Origin: Pseudomonadota bacterium
GTDB taxonomy: Bacteria > Pseudomonadota > Gammaproteobacteria > Steroidobacterales > Steroidobacteraceae
Assembly (NCBI GenBank): GCA_021781775.1
Contig: JAJXWE010000099.1
Span: 1 to 6,537, forward strand
Reading direction: 5' to 3'
DNA length: 6,537 bases
Shown: positions 1 to 6,143 of the stretch, piece by piece
Numbering within the stretch: position 1 is the stretch's first letter
Layout: each line of letters begins with the position of its first letter
Position numbers and translations under genes: made by a program
Notes under the pieces: generated by a model
What the model saw: only the letters and a program-made list of their open reading frames with translations
Database searches by the model: none
Told to the model about the DNA's origin: nothing

Positions 1-111
1 AAGGATGCGGATCAGATCGAGGCGCTGATGGCCGAGCCGCCGGAGGATGCCAAGCGGGCGGCGGTGCGCGCGTTGCCGCGCGCCGGGCGGGGACGGCGTG
101 CCCGAGCCTGA
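1..111 (+). CDS. pepP: C-terminal end of probable Xaa-Pro aminopeptidase (partial)
   Basis: An open frame enters from the left edge and ends at the TGA at 109-111, giving 36 visible residues. The segment around residues 1-10 (KDADQIEALM) resembles the end of proteobacterial PepP proteins, which finish near an 'EIEALM' motif after the metallopeptidase domain. The gene normally just upstream of ubiH in gammaproteobacteria is pepP, which supports the call. The metal-binding catalytic domain lies outside the window, so function cannot be verified here. After the ALM motif the protein runs on for about 26 residues rich in Ala, Arg and Pro, longer than the E. coli tail. The stop lies inside the start region of ubiH, suggesting translational coupling. 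Any other protein with a similar tail would fit the visible residues, so the call rests mainly on context. Confidence 0.6.
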   Translation, partial: KDADQIEALMAEPPEDAKRAAVRALPRAGRGRRARA

Positions 112-1342
112 TGCGCACGGCGGGGCGAGGCGGCAGGTCGATGTCGCCATCGTCGGCGGCGGGCTCGTCGGGGCGAGCCTCGCGCTCGCGCTCGCCGGCA
201 CCGCGCGCAGCGTGCTGCTCATCGAGGGGGTGGCACCGGACTCAAGCGCGCAGCCGAGCTTTGATGAGCGCACCACGGCGCTCGGCAACGCCAGTCGGCG
301 CATCTTCCAGCGACTGGGCGTCTGGGACGAGCTGGCGCGCGAGGCCGCACCCATCCGCACCATCCACATTTCCGAGGCGGGCCGATTCGGCAGCGCGCGC
401 CTGTGCGCCGCCGAGCAGGGCGTAGAGACTTTCGGCCACGTCATTCCCAACCGCGTGATCGGCGCGGCGCTGTGGCGCGCGCTGCAGCGCGCCGGCGGCG
501 TCACGCTGCGCGTGCCGGCGCGGGTGACCGCGGTGCAGACCGACACTGGGGGGGCGAGTCTCACCGTCCTCGGCGCCGACGGCGCGCACGAGACCGTCGC
601 GGCGCGGCTGTTGGTCGCGGCCGATGGCGCCGAGTCGCTGGTGCGCACCGCCGCCGGAATCCCGGCCGAGATCGAGGATTACGCTCAGGTGGCGATCACC
701 GCGGCAGTCATGAGCGATCGGCCGCACGACGGCACCGCATACGAGCGCTTTACTCCCGCCGGTCCGGTGGCGGTGCTGCCGTTGCACGGCGGCGGCTACG
801 GGACCGTCTGGGCATGCGCGCCGACGCGCGCGCGCGAGCTGCTCGCGCTCGGCGAGGCGGACTACCTGGCCGCGCTGCAGGAGCGTTTCGGCTGGCGGGT
901 GGGACGGTTCATGAAAGTCGGCCGGCGGGCGTCCTACCCGCTGCGGCTGTCGCGCGCCGCCGAGACGGTCGGGCCGCGCACCGTGCTGGTGGGCAATGCG
1001 GCGCAGGGGCTGCACCCGATCGCCGGACAGGGATTCAACCTCGGCCTGCGCGATGCAGCGTTGCTCGCGGAGCGGATCGCCGGCGCCGAAGGTGATCCCG
1101 GGGCGGAACCGCTGCTGCGTTCCTACGGCGAGGCGCGCGCCGCCGACCGCGGCGGCGTGGTGCGCTTCACCGATTCGCTGGTCAAGCTGTTCGCGAGTGC
1201 GCTGCCCGGGGCGAGTCTGGTGCGCAATCTCGGTCTGGTGCTGTTCGACCTGTCGCCGCCCGCCAAGCGTGCGCTGTCCCGCGTGAGCCTCGGTTTCGGG
1301 GGGCCCGCGCCGCGCCTGGCGCGCGACCTGCCGCTCACATGA
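98..1342 (+). CDS. ubiH: 2-octaprenyl-6-methoxyphenol hydroxylase (UbiH), ubiquinone biosynthesis
   Basis: This is a class A FAD-dependent aromatic monooxygenase. In E. coli UbiH hydroxylates ring position C1 of the prenylated methoxyphenol intermediate, using NAD(P)H and O2, within the Ubi complex. From the GTG at 98 the protein has 414 residues (E. coli UbiH is about 390). Visible motifs are the FAD-binding Rossmann loop GGGLVG at residues 20-25, the DG motif (D176-G177 in VAADGAES) and the second FAD motif at 299-314 (GNAAQ...HPIAGQGFN). Asn300 replaces the Asp usual in this family's GD motif, and E. coli UbiH has the same GNAAQ, which favours UbiH over UbiI or UbiF. The C-terminal TDSLVKLFA segment also matches UbiH. 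The GTG is chosen because GCGGGG lies just upstream and it limits overlap with pepP. An in-frame ATG at 47 would add 17 low-complexity residues. The stop overlaps the ubiI start as ATGA. Confidence 0.93.
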   Translation: MPEPDAHGGARRQVDVAIVGGGLVGASLALALAGTARSVLLIEGVAPDSSAQPSFDERTTALGNASRRIFQRLGVWDELAREAAPIRTIHISEAGRFGSARLCAAEQGVETFGHVIPNRVIGAALWRALQRAGGVTLRVPARVTAVQTDTGGASLTVLGADGAHETVAARLLVAADGAESLVRTAAGIPAEIEDYAQVAITAAVMSDRPHDGTAYERFTPAGPVAVLPLHGGGYGTVWACAPTRARELLALGEADYLAALQERFGWRVGRFMKVGRRASYPLRLSRAAETVGPRTVLVGNAAQGLHPIAGQGFNLGLRDAALLAERIAGAEGDPGAEPLLRSYGEARAADRGGVVRFTDSLVKLFASALPGASLVRNLGLVLFDLSPPAKRALSRVSLGFGGPAPRLARDLPLT

Positions 1343-2592
1343 GCCTCGAGGCCTCACGCTGGGACGTGCTGATCGTCGGTGGCGGTCCGGTGGGCGCGTG
1401 TGCCGGTGCATTGCTGCAGCGCGCCGGCGGCACGGCCCGCCGGCCGCTGCGCATCGCGCTGCTCGAGCCGGTGCGCGCGGCGCCGCCAGCGCCGCACGAT
1501 GCGCTCGATGTGCGTGTGTCCGCGTGGTCGCGAGCGAGCGAGCGGATCCTGCGGGCGGCGGGAGCCTGGGAGCGGATCGCCACGCAGCGGATCCAACCCT
1601 ACGAACGCATGTGCGTGTGGCCGGCGCATCTGCCGGCGCGCAGTCCCGATGCACTGCTGTTCGATGCGGCCCATGCGGGCGAGCCGAATCTCGGCACCAT
1701 TGCCGAGAACCGCCTGGTGCAGTGCGCGCTGCTCGAGGCCTTCGTAGCTGCCGGCGGCACAGTCATCCCGGCGCAGTTCTCGCACCTGCGGATCGGCGAG
1801 CACGACGTGCAGGCGCAGCTCGGGGCCGATGTCCTGCACTGCAGCCTGCTCGTCGGCGCCGACGGGGCGCGCTCGCGGGTCCGCGAGGCGGTCGGGCTGG
1901 CGGCCCAGGTCGAGAGCTACGGGCAGAGCGCGATCGTCGCGAACGTCGCCACCGAACGTCCGCACGAGCGCACCGCGTGGCAGCGCTTCCTCGGCGCTGG
2001 CACGCTCGCCTTCCTGCCGCTCGCCGACGGCGCGAGCTCGATTGTCTGGTCCGTCGAGGAGGCACAGGCGCGCGAGCGGATGGCTCTCACGCCGCAGCAG
2101 TTCGAAGCCGCGCTGCTCGAGGCATCCGACGGGGTGCTTGGGGCGGTGCGGCTCATCAGCGAGCGGCTCGCGCTGCCGCTGCGCAGTCTGCGCACCGAGC
2201 GCCTCGCCGCCGCTCGCAGTGCCTTGATCGGGGATGCCGCGCACGTGGTGCATCCGCTGGCCGGCCAGGGCGTCAACCTGGGGCTGCTCGATGCCGCGGC
2301 TCTCGCCGAGTGCGTCCTCGATGCGCAGCGTCGCGGCGAGGACCCGGGCGCCGCCACCGTGCTGCGCCGCTACGAGCGCTGGCGCAAGAGCGAGCTGGCG
2401 CCGATGACGCTCGCCATCGACACGTTCAACCGGTTTCTGGCCCATGAGGGAGGGCCGCTCGCGCATTTGGCGCGGCATGGACTTGCCTGGGTGAACCGCA
2501 GCGAGTCGCTGAAGCGGCTGTTCATCGCGCAGGCGCTCGGCCTCACCGGGGAGCTGCCCCGGGCGGCCCGCGGCGGGGAGGCGCTCAGCTGA
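1339..2592 (+). CDS. ubiI: UbiI/VisC-family FAD monooxygenase, ubiquinone biosynthesis
   Basis: This 417-residue paralogue of the preceding gene is the second ring hydroxylase of the pair. E. coli UbiI hydroxylates C5 of the prenylphenol ring; relatives such as UbiF act at C6. Motifs: GGGPVG at residues 14-19 (FAD ADP loop), D175-G176 in LVGADGARS (DG motif), and G298-D299-A-A-H followed by HPLAGQGVNLG (GD motif, FAD ribityl contact). Here the canonical Asp is present, unlike in UbiH. The region after the GD motif (LRRYERWRKSE, then a C-terminal segment ending in ALGLTGELP) resembles VisC/UbiI (E. coli IRQAMGLNDLP). The ATG overlaps the ubiH stop by 4 bases (ATGA) and has little Shine-Dalgarno signal, which suggests translation coupled to ubiH. 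The 3' end overlaps the opposite-strand phhB gene by 8 bases. UbiI is preferred from position and motif, but regiospecificity (C5, C6 or both) cannot be read from sequence. Confidence 0.85.
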   Translation: MSLEASRWDVLIVGGGPVGACAGALLQRAGGTARRPLRIALLEPVRAAPPAPHDALDVRVSAWSRASERILRAAGAWERIATQRIQPYERMCVWPAHLPARSPDALLFDAAHAGEPNLGTIAENRLVQCALLEAFVAAGGTVIPAQFSHLRIGEHDVQAQLGADVLHCSLLVGADGARSRVREAVGLAAQVESYGQSAIVANVATERPHERTAWQRFLGAGTLAFLPLADGASSIVWSVEEAQARERMALTPQQFEAALLEASDGVLGAVRLISERLALPLRSLRTERLAAARSALIGDAAHVVHPLAGQGVNLGLLDAAALAECVLDAQRRGEDPGAATVLRRYERWRKSELAPMTLAIDTFNRFLAHEGGPLAHLARHGLAWVNRSESLKRLFIAQALGLTGELPRAARGGEALS

Positions 2593-2596
2593 GCGC
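2581..2596. repeat. 16-bp perfect palindrome spanning two convergent stop codons
   Basis: GCGCTCAGCTGAGCGC is its own reverse complement. It contains the ubiI stop (TGA 2590-2592) on the plus strand and the phhB stop (2587-2585) on the minus strand. Both proteins therefore end with the same residues, Ala-Leu-Ser. As RNA each strand could fold to a 6-bp GC-rich stem with an AGCT loop. No T-run follows on either side, so an intrinsic terminator is not supported; a weak bidirectional 3'-end structure is possible. Confidence 0.9.
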
Positions 2597-2926
2597 GATC
2601 CGGTCGATCTTGGCGGCGCAGATGAAATCGTTCTCGGACAGGCCGCGGATGGCGTGCGTGGTGTACCGCACCCGGCAGTAGCCGTAGCCGACCTCGAGGT
2701 CCGGGTGATGGTCCTCGAGGTTGGCGACGTGGGCGATGGCGTTGACGAAGCTCATGGTGCGAAAGAAGTCCGCGAAGCGGAACTCACGTTTCAAGTAGGG
2801 GCCTTCCTCGGACAGCACCCAGCCGCGTGCCAGCCGCCCGAGCAGCGCCTCGGCCTCGGCCCGCGTCAGCGGCGGCACGCCGCCCTCGCAGGGCCTGCAT
2901 TTCTTTTCGTTCAACGCCTCGCTCAT
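2585..2926 (-). CDS. phhB: Pterin-4a-carbinolamine dehydratase (PhhB/DCoH family)
   Basis: The enzyme dehydrates 4a-hydroxytetrahydropterin to quinonoid dihydropterin, recycling the cofactor of aromatic amino acid hydroxylases such as phenylalanine hydroxylase PhhA. The protein has 113 residues, a normal family length. The diagnostic block is at residues 71-101: E71-D-H-H-P75 with the adjacent active-site histidines H73 and H74, then TTH (89-91), GLS (95-97) and NDF (99-101). The N-terminal CRPC at residues 10-13 has a counterpart in P. aeruginosa PhhB (CEAC). The ATG at 2926 is chosen because it starts just before the conserved N-terminus and has a G-run (2933-2937) 6 bases upstream; an upstream in-frame ATG at 3004 would overlap ispG. 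It lies 25 bases after the ispG stop, so it is probably cotranscribed with ispG. No phhA is visible, so the pterin-dependent partner is unknown. The family is clear; the physiological role here is less so. Confidence 0.9.
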   Translation of the reverse strand: MSEALNEKKCRPCEGGVPPLTRAEAEALLGRLARGWVLSEEGPYLKREFRFADFFRTMSFVNAIAHVANLEDHHPDLEVGYGYCRVRYTTHAIRGLSENDFICAAKIDRIALS

Positions 2927-2951
2927 ACCGCGCCCCCGTGTCGTGTCGCCC

Positions 2952-4196
<1,245 letters not shown>

Positions 4197-4239
4197 GGGG
4201 AACCTGCCAGTGACTTCGATGACTTGGGGCGAATGGGAG

Positions 4240-4245
4240 ATCTTA
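4240..4245 (-). promoter_or_regulatory. Possible -10 element for ispG-phhB
   Basis: On the minus strand TAAGAT (4 of 6 matches to TATAAT) lies about 43 bases upstream of the ispG ATG, within an A/T-richer patch (4211-4245). No convincing -35 hexamer is seen at 16-18 bases further upstream, where the sequence is strongly GC-rich. The call is weak and rests on position in the divergent intergenic region. Confidence 0.3.
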
Positions 4246-4303
4246 GCGGGCCGGGCGGTCTGCCGCGACCGTCGGCGCGAGCGCAAGCGGTGCATGGCGG
4301 GCG

Positions 4304-4332
4304 CTGCCCTGGGGCCGAAAGGCTGCTATGAT
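4304..4332 (+). promoter_or_regulatory. Predicted sigma70-type extended -10 promoter of the gcv operon
   Basis: TGC followed by TATGAT at 4324-4332 is an extended -10 (TGn plus 5 of 6 matches to TATAAT). A 17-base spacer leads back to a weak -35 (CTGCCC, 4304-4309). Transcription would start near 4339, about a dozen bases before the first stem of the glycine riboswitch at 4351, which is the expected geometry. Extended -10 promoters often tolerate a poor -35. Confidence 0.65.
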
Positions 4333-4350
4333 CCTCCTGCCCCGAAAACC

Positions 4351-4555
4351 AGTCTGCACGGAGAGAGTCCGGCCCAGCGGCCGGAACGCCGAAGGCGCAA
4401 TTCCCGCCCGGAAACGCTCAGGCCCACGAACGGCAGATTGCGCAGGCGCTCAGGCGCTGCGCGGGGTCTCTGGAGAGCGGCAGGCGTATGCGGCGTCCTG
4501 CCCACCGAAGGGGAGGGGCACGCGTTGCCCGATCTCTCAGGTCACCGGACAGAGG
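4351..4555 (+). promoter_or_regulatory. Tandem (two-aptamer) glycine riboswitch
   Basis: Two copies of the glycine aptamer core lie in tandem. Aptamer I (4351-4439): P1 4351-4357 with 4433-4439 (7 bp, one G-U), GGAGAG at 4360-4365, P2 4368-4374 with 4379-4385 (perfect 7 bp, 4-base loop), CCGAAGG at 4389-4395, short P3 TTCC/GGAA around 4401-4413, and CTCAGG at 4417-4422. Aptamer II (4467-4555): P1 4467-4472 with 4550-4555, GGAGAG at 4472-4477, P2 4479-4484 with 4497-4502, CCGAAGG at 4505-4511, P3 4516-4520 with 4526-4530, and CTCAGG at 4536-4541. The conserved blocks and their order match the known family, which senses glycine and usually switches on gcv operons. It sits directly before gcvT. 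A terminator follows one base after aptamer II, so control is probably at transcription termination. Confidence 0.95.
4440..4462 (+). other. Stable hairpin in the linker between the two glycine aptamers
   Basis: GCGCAGGCGC (4440-4449) pairs with GCGCTGCGC (4454-4462): nine Watson-Crick pairs, one bulged G at 4446 and a TCAG loop (4450-4453). It begins on the base after aptamer I P1 ends and stops four bases before aptamer II P1 begins, so it fills most of the linker. The linker in the V. cholerae type is short and takes part in a leader-linker kink-turn. This looks like an added structural module. The pairing is seen directly; its role is unknown. Confidence 0.75.
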
Positions 4556-4556
4556 G

Positions 4557-4583
4557 GCGGCAGGCTGACGTCTGCCGCTTTTT
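4557..4583 (+). terminator. Rho-independent terminator of the glycine riboswitch expression platform
   Basis: GCGGCAGGC (4557-4565) pairs with GTCTGCCGC (4570-4578), a 9-bp stem with one G-U pair and a TGAC loop, followed directly by five T's (4579-4583). The stem starts one base after the end of aptamer II P1. Two or three further G-U pairs between the G-run at 4554-4556 and the T-run would extend the stem into the P1 3' strand, so P1 and the full terminator may compete. That would make an ON switch, as in other gcvT riboswitches. Confidence 0.88.
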
Positions 4584-4590
4584 GTCTTCC

Positions 4591-4596
4591 GGGAGG
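4591..4596 (+). promoter_or_regulatory. Ribosome binding site of gcvT
   Basis: GGGAGG lies 4 bases before the ATG at 4601 and just after the riboswitch terminator. It fixes the gcvT start: the same frame stays open upstream through the riboswitch by chance. The site is not sequestered by the terminator stem, so control by termination rather than by RBS masking is favoured. Confidence 0.75.
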
Positions 4597-4600
4597 CTCC

Positions 4601-5686
4601 ATGGCACGACGAACCCCTTTATTTGCCATTCATCAGGCTGCCGGCGCGCGCATGGTGGATTTCGGCGGCTGGGACATGCCGCTGCAATTCGACTCGCTGA
4701 TCGCCGAGCATCACGCGGTGCGGCGCGCCGCCGGCGTGTTCGACGTGTCGCACATGTGCGTCGTCGACCTCGAGGGTGCCGGCGTGCGGCCGCTGCTCGA
4801 GCAACTCCTCGCCAACGACGTCGGCCGGCTCACCGTCCCGGGCAAGGCGCTCTACGGCTGCCTGCTCAACGAGCGCGGCGGCGTCATCGACGATCTGATC
4901 GTGTTCCACCTCGCCGAGCAGTGGTTCCGCGCGGTAGTCAACGCAGGCACCCGCGCTAAGGACCTCGACTGGATCCGTCGGCACGCCGCGCCGTTCGGCG
5001 TCAGTGTGCGCGAGCGGACTGACTTGGCGATGCTCGCGGTGCAGGGTCCGCAGGCGCGTTCGAGCGTCGCTGCGCAGCTCGCACCGCAGGCGGCCGCACG
5101 CGCACTCACGCTCGGCGCCTTCGTCGGAGCCGAGATCGACGGCTGGTTCGTCTCGCGCACCGGGTACACCGGCGAGGACGGCTTCGAGATCATGCTGCCG
5201 GCCGCCGAGGCCGGACCGCTGTGGCATGCGCTGACCGCGGCCGGCGTCGTTGCGTGCGGCCTCGGTGCGCGCGACACGCTGCGCCTGGAGGCGGGCATGA
5301 ACCTCTACGGCAGCGACATGGACGAGGACACCACCCCTCTGGAGTCCGGTCTTGACTGGACGGTCGCCCTGACGCCGGGCCGCGCCTTCATCGGTCGCGA
5401 AGCGCTCGAGGCGCAGCGCGCGCGCGGCGTTGATCGCAAGCTCGTCGGCCTGCTGCTCGAGGAGCGCGGCGTGCTGCGCGCACATCAGCGGGTGATCGGC
5501 GCGGACGGGGGCACGGGCGAGATCACCAGCGGCACCTTCTCCCCGACGCTGGAGCGCTCGATTGCGCTGGCACGCATCCCCGCCGCCGCCCACGGCACGG
5601 TACAGGTCGAGGTGCGCGGCAAACGGCTCACCGCGCGCCTCGTGCGGCCGCCGTTCGTCCGGGGCGGAAAATCCCTGATCGGCTGA
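4601..5686 (+). CDS. gcvT: Glycine cleavage system T protein (aminomethyltransferase)
   Basis: The T protein takes the aminomethyl group from lipoyl-H protein, releases ammonia and transfers the one-carbon unit to tetrahydrofolate, giving 5,10-methylene-THF. The protein has 361 residues, close to E. coli GcvT (364), and is similar along its whole length: TPLF..H...GARMVDFGGWDMPLQF (5-30), FDVSHM (47-52), NERGGVIDDLIV (90-101) with the conserved folate-site Asp in IDD (96-98), SRTGYTGEDGFEI, GLGARDTLRLEAGMNLYG in the centre, and ITSGTFSPTL near the C-terminus. The ATG at 4601 has a good Shine-Dalgarno (4591-4596) and the expected MARRTP N-terminus. It is the first gene of the gcv operon, under the glycine riboswitch. 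The gap to gcvH is 67 bases, the only sizeable gap within the operon. Confidence 0.97.
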   Translation: MARRTPLFAIHQAAGARMVDFGGWDMPLQFDSLIAEHHAVRRAAGVFDVSHMCVVDLEGAGVRPLLEQLLANDVGRLTVPGKALYGCLLNERGGVIDDLIVFHLAEQWFRAVVNAGTRAKDLDWIRRHAAPFGVSVRERTDLAMLAVQGPQARSSVAAQLAPQAAARALTLGAFVGAEIDGWFVSRTGYTGEDGFEIMLPAAEAGPLWHALTAAGVVACGLGARDTLRLEAGMNLYGSDMDEDTTPLESGLDWTVALTPGRAFIGREALEAQRARGVDRKLVGLLLEERGVLRAHQRVIGADGGTGEITSGTFSPTLERSIALARIPAAAHGTVQVEVRGKRLTARLVRPPFVRGGKSLIG

Positions 5687-5753
5687 CAGGCCGCATGCCG
5701 AGTTTCGATCCCTCATCCCTCCATCCCCATTGGTCCGACCCAACGGAGCGTCC

Positions 5754-6143
5754 ATGAGCAAGGTTCCTTCCGATCTCAAATACACCCGAACCCACGAGTG
5801 GCTGCGGACGCGGCCCGACGGCACGGTGGAAGTCGGTATCACCGATCACGCCCAGCATGCCCTCGGCGACCTGGTGTTCGTCGAGGTGCCGCAGGCCGGC
5901 CGCTCGGTCGCCGCCGGCGAGCCGTTCGCCGTCATCGAGTCGGTGAAGGCGGCCTCCGACGTGTACGCACCGCTCGCCGGAGAGGTCATCGAGGGCAATC
6001 CTGCGCTCGAGAGTGCGCCGGAGACCCTCAACACCGATCCCTACGGCGAGGGCTGGCTCGCGCGGGTCCGCCCCACGGGCGCGCCCGGGGCGCTGCTGAG
6101 CGCGGCGGAGTACGAGCAGCTGACCTCGGAGGAGGGCGACTGA
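5754..6143 (+). CDS. gcvH: Glycine cleavage system H protein (lipoyl carrier)
   Basis: The H protein is the small lipoylated carrier that shuttles the aminomethyl group from the P to the T protein and is reoxidised by dihydrolipoamide dehydrogenase (L protein). It has 129 residues, the same length as E. coli GcvH. The lipoyl site is Lys65 in the motif IESVKAASDVYAP, preceded by GDLVFVEVPQAG and followed by GEVIEGN, with NTDPYGEGWL near the C-terminus. The ATG at 5754 is chosen over an in-frame upstream ATG at 5730 because GGAG (5745-5748) lies 5 bases before it and the family N-terminus starts there. The stop TGA shares one base with the gcvPA start (TGATG), indicating coupled translation. 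Confidence 0.97.
   Translation: MSKVPSDLKYTRTHEWLRTRPDGTVEVGITDHAQHALGDLVFVEVPQAGRSVAAGEPFAVIESVKAASDVYAPLAGEVIEGNPALESAPETLNTDPYGEGWLARVRPTGAPGALLSAAEYEQLTSEEGD

Noticed and set aside
242..1654. Minus-strand open frame (470 codons) across ubiH and the start of ubiI
   Set aside because: The translation is low-complexity Arg/Ala/Gln with no domain, and both plus-strand genes are well-conserved enzymes. It is a GC-driven shadow frame.
1354..2478. Minus-strand open frame (374 codons) opposite ubiI
   Set aside because: No family resemblance; explained by codon bias of ubiI.
2581..2596. Palindrome as an intrinsic bidirectional terminator
   Set aside because: The stem is only 6 bp and no T-run follows on either strand, so it is kept as a palindrome and not called a terminator.
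4328..4600. In-frame upstream extension of gcvT by 91 codons
   Set aside because: The added region is the glycine riboswitch and terminator, and the true ATG at 4601 has a Shine-Dalgarno and the family N-terminus.
5730..5744. TTGG/CCAA inverted repeat before gcvH as a regulatory hairpin
   Set aside because: A 4-bp stem is expected by chance and there is no T-run or known motif.
5730..5753. Alternative gcvH start 8 codons upstream
   Set aside because: No Shine-Dalgarno at a suitable distance, whereas the ATG at 5754 has GGAG 5 bases upstream and gives the standard 129-residue protein.
4619..5842. Minus-strand open frame (407 codons) opposite gcvT and gcvH
   Set aside because: Low-complexity translation with no domain; it is antisense to two clear genes.
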